A stretch of 64,000 nucleotides of DNA from JAMXLO01 sp963719805. Its GTDB lineage: Bacteria; Pseudomonadota; Alphaproteobacteria; Acetobacterales; Acetobacteraceae. The stretch lies in NCBI GenBank assembly GCA_963719805.1, contig CAVRDF010000008.1, forward strand, positions 1,302,001 through 1,366,000, written 5' to 3'. The position numbers were made by a program, and so were the translations under genes. The notes under the pieces were generated by a model that saw only the letters and a list, made by a program, of their open reading frames with translations, ran no database searches and was not told the origin of the DNA. Numbering within the stretch: position 1 is the first letter of the stretch; each line of letters opens with the position of its first letter. Below are positions 24,773 to 33,579 of the stretch, piece after piece.

Positions 24773-25189
24773 ATGGACAAGGCGGTCGATGCGTTTACCG
24801 ACGCGATACTGCAACGCGATCAGCCTCGCACCGCGGAAGTCTTCCTGAATCTGATCCGCGATGGCCGCTCGATAAGCGACGCGCTCAGCCTGGTCACCGA
24901 AGCAGAGGCGCCATTCGTTCAGGTACCCAATCACATCGACGTGCGCGACGGCCAGATCACGCTGATCAACAACGACCATACCATCCTTGGACTGCGCACC
25001 TCGGCGGATCGTACATCGTTTCTGCCGGAACAATACCGCCTGCTCGGGATGCTGCAGAGCGTCTGGTATATCCCCGCCGGCCTCGACATCTGGAACCAGT
25101 TGCTCGGCAAATATCCCGGCCGCTATGCCACGATGAAGGGCATGAACGTGCCGCCGCCAAGCACGGTCAGGGAGGAATCACCGATCTGA
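24773..25189 (+). CDS. N-terminal fragment of a conserved protein split by the accessory region
   Basis: The open frame gives 138 residues. MDKAVDAFTDAILQRD, VPNHIDVRDGQITLINNDHT, ILGLRTS and SVWYIPAGLDIWNQLLGKYP read as a well-conserved alpha-helical protein, and the frame then runs into STVREESPI-stop. From memory of this uncharacterised family the full protein is several hundred residues longer and contains R-ARN-GHKA and GRTPDALLRE segments. Exactly such segments occur on the same strand at 43.78-44.23 kb. I therefore read this as the 5' part of a gene interrupted by the material from about 25.15 to 43.77 kb. Function unknown; it follows the CoA-transferase gene by 104 bases. Confidence 0.7.
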   Translation: MDKAVDAFTDAILQRDQPRTAEVFLNLIRDGRSISDALSLVTEAEAPFVQVPNHIDVRDGQITLINNDHTILGLRTSADRTSFLPEQYRLLGMLQSVWYIPAGLDIWNQLLGKYPGRYATMKGMNVPPPSTVREESPI

Positions 25190-26298
25190 TGTCTGATAGT
25201 CCGACTGTCTCGTTGTTGACGTTCCCGGTATTCGGCACCTGCTTGTCGAGCTTGCTACAGCCGCTCAGGGCCGGCTGAGCCCCTCGGTGTCATCGCGCTT
25301 ACGCCACAGGAAAAAATACAAGAGAGGCACAGGCGGCTGCAGCCGAAGCTCCGGCCGAACTCTGTTCGCCAGATGGCATTGGCCTACATTCTTTCCAGCC
25401 GATGCAGACACTTCGCGCACGTTACCTCGGCCGCCGGTGGTTCTGCCCAACCTGAGCTATTGCCCGGTTCAACCGAACACAGCGCCATGCGGCAATGCGG
25501 ACTGACCGCGTGGAAAATCGGCTGAGTGCCAGGGGGAACTCGCCCTTGTCGGCGTAGGGCCACAAATGCGCGGCCGTCCCTTTCGATGGTGTGCATTCAC
25601 CAACGGACCATTCTAAGGGAACCGCGTCAATCGGCTGCCGCACTTCGGTCCCGATGGGAGACGACGCCGGAGCGTCTTGGCGTGAACCCACTGGATACCG
25701 CCTGGGATGATGCTGGATTTCGATGAAGATCAACCCCGGCCGCAAGGGAACGCCGGAGCTCGGTCAGGTGACCGAGATCAGGCACCGCAGTCCGACAAAA
25801 CTAATGGCACGGCGGCTTCAGCAACAGTTAGCAATGGCGTGGAGATCTATTCGGCAAGCGGTGGACTCACTGGCCCTTGCGGAAGCCAAGGCCAGTGTTT
25901 GCAGACTAGGACTGAGCACAGGACAAGCGGTCTGGCCCCAGGGACGGCCCTCTAGGACGCGCCGCTGTCCTGGCGCACGCCGACAGAAGGTCGATCACAT
26001 GAACGAAGGAAAATCCTGCCTACATCGCCAGACGCCGCGGCGGCTTTGTATCAATCGGACAGATGGAAAACGCACGATCGCGGGACGGGGAGCGCCGAAA
26101 TTTCCCGCCCGTTCCCACTCACGATACGGCAAGCCGTGCTAACCGCGATGTGTTGGCCTGTGCGCGAGGGGCTCCCAACTGGCCTCGATCAGCGGTTACC
26201 GCTCCCCTGTGCTGCCAAATGCCAACCTAGCGCGAGCGGATGGTCGACCTTGAGCCGTTGCACCCGCCGTAGACTCTGCGGCGAGACGTCTGAGTCGC
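25190..26298. other. Gene-poor stretch at the left edge of the accessory region
   Basis: About 1.1 kb with no convincing long gene apart from the small minus-strand ORF at 25384-25596. Frames are short and of poor coding character, including one at 25723-26142 that I cannot assign. It looks like decayed DNA. No transposase, integrase or tRNA remnant was recognised. Confidence 0.5.
25384..25596 (-). CDS. Small Cys/His protein with a CxxC end, hypothetical
   Basis: This is a 70-residue ORF with a composition unlike its surroundings: FHAVSPHCRMALCSVEPG, then WAEPPAAEVTCAKCLHRLERM. The spacing of His, Cys, Cys and the terminal CxxC suggests a small zinc-binding protein, and short proteins of this kind (HA...C..ALC..EPG...W.EPP...VTC..CL.RL) occur widely in alphaproteobacteria in my recollection. 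No clear ribosome site is seen. Function unknown. Confidence 0.5.
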   Translation of the reverse strand: MHTIERDGRAFVALRRQGRVPPGTQPIFHAVSPHCRMALCSVEPGNSSGWAEPPAAEVTCAKCLHRLERM

Positions 26299-27804
26299 TC
26301 AGGTGATCGCGTGTGCCAAGATTGTCGAATAATCGACCTGACCGACGCCGTGAAGCCTCAAAACCTCCGCTCCGCCACCATCGGTACGCGGATCCACGCT
26401 CACTCTGATGATCGCATCACCTCCGCTGGTGCTACTGACATGCAGATAAGATCCCAGGTGGGACGCAACGCCGTCCCACTTTGTCGCTTTGAGTGCCGTG
26501 GTAAAGTCGAGCTTGTCACCGTTAGTGAGCACGCGTCCGAAAACATTGTCCATTCCTTTCCAGGGCGTTGGCACAACGATCGTATTGCCAGTCCCGGAGT
26601 TGGTGATGCTATTCGTAGCGTCGCCTCCGTTCACGACGTTGCCCGTGCCCGCAATAGCGATCGTGTCATTGAAAGCGCCGGTGGTGATGCTGTTGTAGCC
26701 CTGCAGCGCTTGCACATTCTCGATGCCTCCGGTGAGGATCGCGGCATCATGCGTTCCACCGATGAAAACCATGTGGTTTCCTGCAGTTGCTAGAATGGCG
26801 ACGTTGCTATCGCTCACCACGACACCCGATTGTGTGGCTGAAATAGCGACCGTATCGGTGTCCGTACCGGTACTGTTGTTGCCGTTCGGGATCGGCGAGG
26901 CACCGAAAGTTGGCCGGGTGCCGAGGAAGATGGTGCCGCTTGCCGCAAGGTTGCCGTTTACGAGCTGCGCGCTCGTGAGCCCCCAGAGCGAGTTGTCCTT
27001 GAACGACAGAGCATTGGGCGCTTTGTTAAGGACCGCAACTCCTCCCGGCTTGTCGTTCACTATCGTATTCTGACTGATCATCACCGCGGTACCGCTGTGC
27101 AGTTTGGCTTCCTCACCGTATGCGATGATGAACCCATTATCGCTATTCGGTCCCTGCTCAATCACGTTGTTTCGGATAGTGGCAATGCCGCCATTTGGCA
27201 GGTCTATGCTGTAGCTGGCCGTGCTGTTGTTGTCGAAGATCCGCGAATTGGTAATGGTAGTGTTTTCAGCACGGCTTTTGATCTCGTGACCGACCTTGGC
27301 GTCGTGGATATAACTGTTGTTGATGCTGAGCGTACCGATGTCACCGACATAAATGTTGTGGGTACGCCCGTCGCCCGTTCCATTGAAGGCGAACTCGGAA
27401 TCGTTGATCGCGATCGAACCGGTCGGCGCATTGGCGGTCAGGATGCCGTTCTGGTTATTGTGAATGTAAACGTTGTTGAGGATCAGCCTGCCGCCCTCGT
27501 AGCGGATGGCAGCTCCGTTGCCATCGGGGACTTTCGCACCGCTAATGTCGAAGCCATTGATCGTTAGGGTAGCGCCCCCAGAGCCCTCGGTGATGATCGC
27601 CTTGCCGTCCGGCGCGTTGACGGTTGCGACGAGCTTGACCGGGCCGCCCACGGCCTGCAGCGTCAGGTTCTTGTCCTTGTCGCTGATGAAGTCGTTGGTG
27701 TAAGTCCCTGCTTTAACATTGATCATGTCGCCTGACTGCGCTGCGGCCACGGCCGCTGCAATCGTCGTGTATTGCTGGCCTGAGCCAACGGTGAGTGTTG
27801 CCAT
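26299..27804 (-). CDS. Right-handed beta-helix protein, probable type I secretion substrate
   Basis: This protein of about 501 residues starts ATLTVGSGQQYTTIAAAVAAAQSGDMINVKAGTY, the first coil of a pectate-lyase-like beta-helix. Repeated coils (LTINGFDISG, LILNNVYIHNNQNG, LSINNSYIHDAKVGHEIKS, TTITNSRIFDNN, ATIRNNVIEQG) run to about residue 280. The second half (ENVQALQGYNSITTGAFNDTIAIAGTGNVVNGGDATNSITNSGTGNTIV) is a loose RTX-like or adhesin-type repeat region ending in a GDKLDF...LHV domain like that of type I secreted proteins. No N-terminal signal peptide is present, which fits. No transporter is nearby. The ATG at 27804 is chosen over the GTG-type extension to 27864. Enzymatic activity is uncertain. 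Confidence 0.8.
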   Translation of the reverse strand: MATLTVGSGQQYTTIAAAVAAAQSGDMINVKAGTYTNDFISDKDKNLTLQAVGGPVKLVATVNAPDGKAIITEGSGGATLTINGFDISGAKVPDGNGAAIRYEGGRLILNNVYIHNNQNGILTANAPTGSIAINDSEFAFNGTGDGRTHNIYVGDIGTLSINNSYIHDAKVGHEIKSRAENTTITNSRIFDNNSTASYSIDLPNGGIATIRNNVIEQGPNSDNGFIIAYGEEAKLHSGTAVMISQNTIVNDKPGGVAVLNKAPNALSFKDNSLWGLTSAQLVNGNLAASGTIFLGTRPTFGASPIPNGNNSTGTDTDTVAISATQSGVVVSDSNVAILATAGNHMVFIGGTHDAAILTGGIENVQALQGYNSITTGAFNDTIAIAGTGNVVNGGDATNSITNSGTGNTIVVPTPWKGMDNVFGRVLTNGDKLDFTTALKATKWDGVASHLGSYLHVSSTSGGDAIIRVSVDPRTDGGGAEVLRLHGVGQVDYSTILAHAIT

Positions 27805-27864
27805 GATTTTTGTTTCCCCGATATCCAGCACATGCGGTAGCAATCCGGCAGAAACGTCTATCAA

Positions 27865-28338
27865 CCAGACGTTACATCAGCACTTCATCTCCAGAAGCCG
27901 GATAATGGCGGCGCCAGCACAGTGAGAGGCCACGTCTCTCGTTGAGAAGTCCACATGCTACCGAGCACTCTGGGATTACTGACAGCAGAGTACCCGCCTC
28001 CCATTGTTCCGCGCACCGACGGCAGCTAGGCGAGGTGCGAGCGCGTGCCCCAAAGCTTTACAAATCTAAACAGTGCATAACGCACCCTTGCAGGTTTCTC
28101 ACTATCACCTGCAAGGCTTATGGCTGACCTACACATACTCTGAACAAAAGATTGCGCGCATCGCCCTGTGTATATCGTGCGAGTTCGGGACCAAAGTCCT
28201 ATCTCAAGGAAGTTCTGGGCGCGTCATACGCGCGGGATACCTGATAAATTTCCGCGCGCGCACGCGGTCCAAGGATCCGACACTGACTTAGTGGCAACTT
28301 GCAGACATTCGGCAAGGGGCACGTCGCATTGTTTTTTT
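27865..28338. other. Gene-free stretch with a perfect inverted repeat
   Basis: No gene is seen in about 470 bases. It contains the inverted repeat CCTTGCAGGT (28086-28095) and ACCTGCAAGG (28107-28116) with an 11-base spacer and no U-tract, and a T8 run at 28332-28339 just past the end of the phosphatase pseudogene. Confidence 0.5.
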
Positions 28339-28995
28339 TCAAGGGAGCACCAAGCTGCTCCCGTGCCTCATCCACAACTTCTTGTAGGCGGGATCATTGA
28401 GGAAATGCGCGACGTTTTGCTCCACAATCATGCGGCCAGCAATCACGTCGAGGGTATAGTGAACATCGAGTACACTGCGTGAGTACCGTATCCAGCGCCG
28501 CGGTCGATCAAAGCGATGAACGGCTCTGGCAGCATTCCGGCAAGCACTGTGTTGGTGTGTCCGCTCGGAAAGGCGCCTCCAGCCGCCGTATATGGCACGC
28601 TGCCCTTCGCCACATGATCGTCCAGTACAAGCCGGATCGTGCTGTCATCGATTAGGAAGGGGGTAGTTTAAATACGTCTTAGCGGCGCCCGTGCTGATCT
28701 CGGCGCCTTGATGAGCGCAGCCACCTTGCCGATCTCGCACCCTGATAGGCGCCAAGCAAAGGCGTCTCCTGGTTTAGGCCCAAATACCGCGAAGACAAAA
28801 TAAAGATAGGCGATGGCATCGGCGTCGAATAATGCATGCGCCTGCTGTTCGGGGGGATGCCCGCTGGTTGATCTCCGTAGTGGTCATTGCGCTGCGCTGA
28901 AGCCGCCAACGCGGCAGGGTAATGAAAGATGAGAGTATGTTGAAGCCAGTAACCTGGTTCTCTTTGATCGCGAAATCATCGCCGAAACCTTTCAA
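28339..28995 (-). pseudogene. PAP2-family acid phosphatase, frameshifted
   Basis: Translating the minus strand in all frames reveals a class A acid phosphatase/PAP2 protein in pieces. One frame gives HALFDADAIAYLYFVFAVFG and GCEIGKVAALIKAP. A second gives AAKTY then, after another shift, PFLIDDSTIRLVLDDH and GGAFPSGHTNTVLAGMLPEP. A third gives RYSRSVLDVHYTLDVIAGRM and ends ...LVLP-stop at 28339. PSGH and SRxxxxxHxxxD are the family's catalytic motifs. At least three single-base shifts (about 28485, 28665, 28700) prevent one product, and the N-terminal part near 28990 is uncertain. True decay, assembly indels, or both are possible. Confidence 0.75.
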
Positions 28996-29158
28996 CCAAT
29001 CCGTGTTCGCAAGCGGACCGCGTTGCGTGGCCTCATCGATTTTCGCCTGGGTAAGCAGGCCGCCACCTCCAGCGCTTTACCCAACTATCGGATTAAAGGT
29101 GAGCAAGGCCGATCGGCCAATCGCTTATTGCGGCGATCTTGGTGAAGCTGATCGTCAT
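28996..29158 (-). pseudogene. Unassigned coding remnant upstream of the PAP2 pseudogene
   Basis: On the minus strand an ATG at 29158 opens MTISFTKIAAISDWPIGLAHL. A one-base shift then gives SAGGGGLLTQAKIDEATQ and, running into the next feature, GPLANTDWLKGFGDDFAIKE. The composition is protein-like and unlike the noise of other frames, so this is probably the broken start of a gene, either the phosphatase itself or a separate neighbour. I do not recognise the family. Confidence 0.35.
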
Positions 29159-29213
29159 CTCATTGCACACTGGCTGAACTGGGATCCTACCTGAACCGCG
29201 ATGTCGCGACAGT

Positions 29214-29618
29214 TCATCGTGTCGAGCTCTCCTTTCGTGCAGCTTCGGTCAGCTCGCTTTTGACCCGGTCCAACTCCTCCTCGGTGAGATCTTCAAGATT
29301 GATCAGGCGGTTGCGCGCTTGGTCTGTTACCCGGATCAGTTCATCGATCTTGAGTTGCAGCGCCTCCGTGTCTCTGTTCTGGGTGTTCTGAATGAGAAAT
29401 ACCATCAGAAAGGTCACGATCGTGGTTCCGGTGTTGATGACGAGCTGCCACGTGTCGGAGAACCGGAAGAGGGGACCGCTAACGGCCCATACGACGACCA
29501 CAAGTATTGCTAGGGCAAAGGTGTGGGCATGACCGCTCTGTTTGGAAGTCCACTGTGCGGCCTTATCGAAAAGCGCGGTGATACGGTTCGCCATTGCAGT
29601 GCTCGCCTCGATAGACAA
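29214..29618 (-). CDS. Low-affinity iron permease family protein
   Basis: This is a 134-residue membrane protein. The HTFALAILVVVVWAVSGPLF helix, FSDTWQLVINTGTTIVTFLMVF and IQNTQNRDTEALQLKIDELIR are hallmarks of the family annotated as low-affinity iron permease, followed by a charged coiled-coil tail. Two starts are possible: 29618 (MSIEASTA) or 29594 (MANRITALF), the latter more like relatives. In alphaproteobacteria these genes often lie in stress-response neighbourhoods. The transport role in bacteria is poorly supported. Confidence 0.88.
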   Translation of the reverse strand: MSIEASTAMANRITALFDKAAQWTSKQSGHAHTFALAILVVVVWAVSGPLFRFSDTWQLVINTGTTIVTFLMVFLIQNTQNRDTEALQLKIDELIRVTDQARNRLINLEDLTEEELDRVKSELTEAARKESSTR

Positions 29619-30028
29619 AGGGTTGGGCCTCCTTGCTTGGTTGGCCTTTGATGATCAAGGCAATGGTGGTCAGACCTTCGCGCAGCCAAATGGGCAACCA
29701 AAAATACACCAGCGGGGAGTTCCAAACCGTGACGGCCTATCACGGCGTCGATTGTTCGATGAGGCGGTCCGGCAACGACTGCGACAGCGCCATAACGCGC
29801 AAAAAGGTGCGAGGCCTCCGAATGCGATTGCGATGGTTTTGGTTATAGTGACCCACGTGGCAACTGAGGCCGTTCCATACCACCGGTCTTCCCGCCGCCG
29901 GGGTAATGGAGACAATAAACCGTCATATGTCGTTTGAGAATGAGAACTTGTCGGAGAAATTTACACCGATGCCAGTTGCCAACCAGCATCGGCGCGTCAA
30001 CGCCTTGAAACGGAAGACTTCTTTAACT
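29619..30028. other. Gene-free stretch before the PEP-CTERM gene
   Basis: Only short, uncharacteristic frames occur here on both strands. A minus-strand stretch at about 29640-29743 (IGRHGLELPAGVFLVAHLA) reads somewhat like protein, but no start, family or continuation was found. Confidence 0.4.
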
Positions 30029-30044
30029 GGGCACAAATTTTGCT
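30029..30044 (+). promoter_or_regulatory. Sigma-54 promoter of the PEP-CTERM gene
   Basis: The sequence GGGCACAAATTTTGCT matches the RpoN consensus TGGCAC-N5-TTGCW at all but one position, with GG at 30030-30031 and GC at 30042-30043 separated by the required 10 bases. The start codon lies about 105 bases downstream. PEP-CTERM genes in exosortase-bearing bacteria are known to be controlled by RpoN with the PrsK/PrsR pair, which supports the call. Confidence 0.65.
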
Positions 30045-30147
30045 GGGTGTCGTGTCAATTGACGGAGCAATAACGGCGTTAGGACAGAGAATGGGCGAGG
30101 GCACCGATCGGCCTCGCCGCCGGGTTATTCTCAATGTGGAGGATAAA

Positions 30148-30882
30148 ATGAGAGCCGCACGAAAACTTGGGTTGGCCCTTTCAATGATTCTAAGCGGCGC
30201 CGGACTAGGCGGGAACATTGCTCACGCCGCGCAGATTTTCATTCAGCAGGCGGGAACTTCTCCGGCCGGAGGAGACCCGAATGGTATTGGGGATACCAGT
30301 GCTTTCGTCATCGGCTTGGCCGGGGCTGGCCACACGTCGAGCAACCCGGTGCTGGTTGGCGTTGCCATTCCGGATACCGTCTTGGGGTCAGCATCGATCA
30401 GCTACTCCGGATGTTCTACGCCAGCTGCATGCGACTTGGCGGCAGCGGGGACTTACGGGCTGACCGGGAATATGGCCACACTCACCGCAGGTACAGTGTT
30501 TGACGCCGTAGGGTTAACCCAGGCCGGAGGCTCGGTCTCGTTTGTGAACATGTCGAGTGTGGATGCTTTGCACGGATTTGGGACACCGACCAGCTACGCG
30601 CTGACCGTGTTCGCGCTTCCCGCCAGTCTGGCGGGAGGCTCTTCAGTCACGATCGACACTGGCGCCCCCGACGGCTCGTTTATCTTCGCCTTCTCTTGCG
30701 AGACGGGCACCGGAAGCAGCTCCGGCTGCGCCAAAAATGGTGATGTGGACCAGACCGTCTTCACCAACGTCGGCTTCATCAACAGCAGTGGCGGCGGTGG
30801 CAATGTGCCCGAGCCCGCGACGCTACTCATCCTTGCGTCTGGTTTGCTGGGAATCGGTCTGCTCAGGCAGTACCGCCGCTAA
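30148..30882 (+). CDS. PEP-CTERM sorting-domain protein
   Basis: This is a 244-residue exported protein. Its signal peptide (MRAARKLGLALSMILSGAGL to about AHAA) precedes a Gly/Ala/Ser/Thr-rich body with three Cys-containing stretches. It ends with VPEPATLLILASGLLGIGLLRQYRR, a textbook PEP-CTERM tripartite signal (VPEP, hydrophobic helix, basic tail) recognised by an exosortase. GGAGG lies six bases before the ATG at 30148, so the longer frame from 30040 is rejected. No exosortase is in the window. The product is expected at the cell surface or in the extracellular matrix after cleavage. The body shows no known domain. Confidence 0.9.
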   Translation: MRAARKLGLALSMILSGAGLGGNIAHAAQIFIQQAGTSPAGGDPNGIGDTSAFVIGLAGAGHTSSNPVLVGVAIPDTVLGSASISYSGCSTPAACDLAAAGTYGLTGNMATLTAGTVFDAVGLTQAGGSVSFVNMSSVDALHGFGTPTSYALTVFALPASLAGGSSVTIDTGAPDGSFIFAFSCETGTGSSSGCAKNGDVDQTVFTNVGFINSSGGGGNVPEPATLLILASGLLGIGLLRQYRR

Positions 30883-31380
30883 TAAGCGATTTCCAGGCGA
30901 GCGCGCTGCCGGTCTGCGGCCGGCTCCAGCATCGGCGTCAATGCGCGGTTAAGCTGATGTCCCCGGGATCGGACAGGATCACCTGATCGGGGACCATCCG
31001 CACATCGGTGGATCATAACACTGGCGCGGCAGATGCTCGGGCAATGGCGCGCGCACCGGCTTGCGCACGTGAAGGCCTGCACGACCGTGCCGTCTGCGGC
31101 TGCGCCGATAGTATTCTCGGCCGCTGCGGCTTCCAGTTCCTCAAATTCCTATTCCATCTGATCGCGCGGCTTACGGCCTCGCTCAGAGGAGGCACCGAAG
31201 CGATCGTGCCTTAATTTGGCAATCGTCAGCCAGTTCCACATTCACGATCTGTGAGGGATACCGCGGCGGCGGAACGGAAGAACGTAAGTCCAAGAACGCC
31301 ATAATAGGCGGCGAAGCCGTGTCTGAATTAATCACGCGATCTCCTCCAGCGGGATGATCGAGTTCGCGCCGAGAATGCCG
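30883..31380. other. Gene-free stretch
   Basis: About 500 bases with no frame of convincing coding character on either strand and no recognised repeat or RNA. Confidence 0.4.
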
Positions 31381-32529
31381 TCAGTGAGGCCAACCGCGCG
31401 CTATCAGCGACTGTACCTGAGCCGAACTTAGCGGGGGCCCCGCAATTCCCATTTGCTGCATATCGGCGGCTATCAAGTCGCGTGCGGCACGGCGGGCAGC
31501 AGGTGAAGGCCCGTGACCATCAAAGTCTTTGCTCGCCGAGTTGGCCGCCCCCGGTTCAGTCGCTGTCCCAACACCTGACGCGCCGACACCGGATACCCCA
31601 GCGCCGGAAGGACTCTCCTTGCCGCCGCTGCCCGCGTTTCCACTGCCACCATTCCCACCGCTGTTCCCACCGCCACCGCCGTTGGCGCCGCTGTTGCCAC
31701 CACCGTTCCCACCGCCGTTGCCGCCACCGTTCCCACCGCCACCACCATTGCCGCCGCCGTTGCCACCACCGTTCCCACCGCCACCACCATTGCCGCCGCC
31801 GTTCCCGCCGCCGTTGCCGCCACCGTTCCCACCACCATTGCCGGCACCGTTCCCACCGCCACCGCCGTTGCCACCGCCGTTGCCGCCGCCGTTGCCACCA
31901 CCATTGCCGCCACCGTTGCCACCACCGTTCCCACCGCCACCACCATTGCCGCCACCGTTCCCACCGCCACCGCCGTTGCCACCACCGTTCCCACCGCCGT
32001 TGCCGCCGCCGTTGCCACCACCATTGCCGCCACCGTTCCCACCGCCACCACCATTGCCGCCGCCGTTGCCACCACCGTTGCCGCCGCCATTCCCGCCGCC
32101 GTTCCCGCCGCCGTTGCCACCACCGTTCCCACCGCCACCGCCGTTGCCACCACCGTTCCCACCACCGTTCCCACCGCCGTTGCCGCCACCGTTGCCACCA
32201 CCATTGCCGCCACCGTTCCCACCGCCACCACCATTGCCGCCGCCGTTGCCACCACCGTTGCCGCCACCATTGCCGCCGCCATTCCCGCCGCCGTTCCCGC
32301 CGCCGTTGCCACCGCCGTTCCCGCCGCCGTTGCCACCACCGTTCCCACCACCGTTCCCGCCGCCGTTGCCACCACCGTTCCCACCACCGTTCCCGCCGCC
32401 GTTGCCACCACCGTTCCCGCCGCTAGCAGCCAGCGCATCAGAAAGACCGCCGACGCAGAGACTCGTCACAGCTCCCAGGGACCACACCCCAAGGAACCAA
32501 CGCCGTGGCCGCAGGTCATATCGCATCAT
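31381..32529 (-). CDS. Secreted Gly/Asn repeat protein
   Basis: This 382-residue protein starts with an export signal (MMRYDLRPRRWFLGVWSLGA, cleavage near DALAAS; the RRWFLG stretch is weakly Tat-like). About residues 36-300 are almost only Gly and Asn in a four-residue period, GGGN, with occasional GGGGGN insertions. A non-repetitive C-terminus follows: VSGVGASGVGTATEPGAAN, then a predicted helical end (PAARRAARDLIAADMQQMGI ... LIARGWPH). The architecture suggests a surface or matrix structural protein; the helical tail may be the functional module. It is transcribed divergently from a small lipoprotein gene. Function unknown. Confidence 0.75.
   Translation of the reverse strand: MMRYDLRPRRWFLGVWSLGAVTSLCVGGLSDALAASGGNGGGNGGGNGGGNGGGNGGGNGGGNGGGNGGGNGGGNGGGNGGGNGGGNGGGNGGGNGGGNGGGGGNGGGNGGGNGGGNGGGNGGGNGGGNGGGGGNGGGNGGGNGGGNGGGNGGGNGGGNGGGGGNGGGNGGGNGGGNGGGNGGGNGGGGGNGGGNGGGGGNGGGNGGGNGGGNGGGNGGGNGGGGGNGAGNGGGNGGGNGGGNGGGNGGGGGNGGGNGGGNGGGGGNGGGNGGGNGGGNSGANGGGGGNSGGNGGSGNAGSGGKESPSGAGVSGVGASGVGTATEPGAANSASKDFDGHGPSPAARRAARDLIAADMQQMGIAGPPLSSAQVQSLIARGWPH
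31640..32428 (-). repeat. 12-bp tandem repeat tract coding (GGGN)n
   Basis: On the plus strand the tract reads as variants of CCACCGTTCCCA and CCGCCGTTGCCG with a basic period of 12 bases, interrupted by 18-base units where two extra Gly codons occur. Codon variants (GTT/ATT before CCC, CCG or CCA) are mixed, so the array is old or has been shuffled by recombination. Such a tract is prone to copy-number change and to assembly collapse. Confidence 0.9.
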
Positions 32530-32690
32530 TCAATTCACTCCCTGCCGGGCTTACTGATAGGCTTCGAGCAACAAGCCTGCTCGCCAGCTATGACGCTGCG
32601 GATCACAAACGTTCCATGTCGCGAAAGAGTTATCCAGACATGGATGATGCTTCCTCATATTTTGGACAGTGCGGAACCCTGGTAACATTG

Positions 32691-33056
32691 ATGCGACACC
32701 TACTCGCAACAACCCCAATCGCCTTGTTGTTGGGATGCTCCCTACCTGCGGCCGATCAAGACAACGCGCTACCGCCTCTGAGCGGAGTGGCCCAGAGCGA
32801 GCGATACACCGCGTTTCAAAACGCGATGGAGCGATCACCAGCTGACGGGAGCGTGCGTTGGCAAGTATCGAACGCAGTTTCCGGGAGCGTCACGCCAATT
32901 GACACAGTCTATTCCAGGACAGATGGCTGGTGCCGGAGCTACGAAGAGATTATTGCTGATGGTGCGAAGCGATACCGCATTGTCGGCATTGCTTGTCGTG
33001 ACGCGCCACAACGCTGGCTAGTACTTGATGTGCGACCGCTAGGGGATCTTCGATAG
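32691..33056 (+). CDS. Small lipoprotein, surface-antigen-like
   Basis: This is a 121-residue protein with a lipoprotein signal (MRHLLATTPIALLLGCSLP; lipobox LLGC, Cys at 16). The mature part ends in VTPIDTVYSRTDGWCRSYEEIIADGAKRYRIVGIACRDAPQRWLVL, which resembles the C-terminal part of the 17-kDa surface-antigen/RT0821 group. The ATG at 32691 is set by the signal peptide; the frame is open from 32505. It probably sits in the outer membrane. Role unknown. Confidence 0.7.
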   Translation: MRHLLATTPIALLLGCSLPAADQDNALPPLSGVAQSERYTAFQNAMERSPADGSVRWQVSNAVSGSVTPIDTVYSRTDGWCRSYEEIIADGAKRYRIVGIACRDAPQRWLVLDVRPLGDLR

Positions 33057-33579
33057 CATCTCCGGCTGGCCGACTACTGGTCGAAGGCGACCATCGCATA
33101 ACACCGCCCGCGGGCCGATGCGTTGGCTGATGCTATCCACGAGCCATAACGAGAACATTCGGCGGCCGCGTCAGAGCCTACTCAGCACGGTGATGGCCAA
33201 TGCCTCGAGGTTGTGCCGATCTTTCTTATGACATCGGCTGGGCGCCGGTCACCCTGTTGTGGTGGTCCCGGATCACGGGAGGATTGCAGCGGCCTGAACC
33301 TGGCTCGGCGGCGCATTGCCACTGTGCATCGCCATGGACAGGACGATTGCGGCGGGGCCTTGCTCCCCGGGCTTCCCAAGCCGAGGCCCTCTCGCTCGCC
33401 GGTATTTTCGCTTTGGTCCACCGGCTTAGCTGACAGCGTTCTGCTAAGCTCGCTCCGAGGGCAATGCCACCAATCCCGCCTTGACTGCCGGACACGTTAT
33501 TTGTTCCGTGAGTGACTTCATACTATCGTTCGGTGGTGGGCTTAATTCGCCCGAACGGCGCACAGCAGGGTGGGAACGC
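33057..33579. other. Gene-free stretch
   Basis: About 520 bases holding only short frames on both strands with no family resemblance, no repeat and no RNA that I recognise. Confidence 0.4.

Noticed and set aside
28086..28116. Inverted repeat as an insertion sequence end or terminator
   Set aside because: No second copy, no target duplication, no transposase and no U-tract were found; listed only as an inverted repeat in a gene-free stretch.
31640..32428. CRISPR-like or minisatellite array
   Set aside because: The units are contiguous with no unique spacers and are in frame with a signal-peptide-bearing gene, so this is a coding repeat.
31529..32557. Plus-strand ORFs of Pro/Phe and Arg/His repeats opposite the Gly/Asn protein
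   Set aside because: The 12-bp repeat leaves several frames open. Only the minus-strand frame has a signal peptide and a normal non-repetitive C-terminus.
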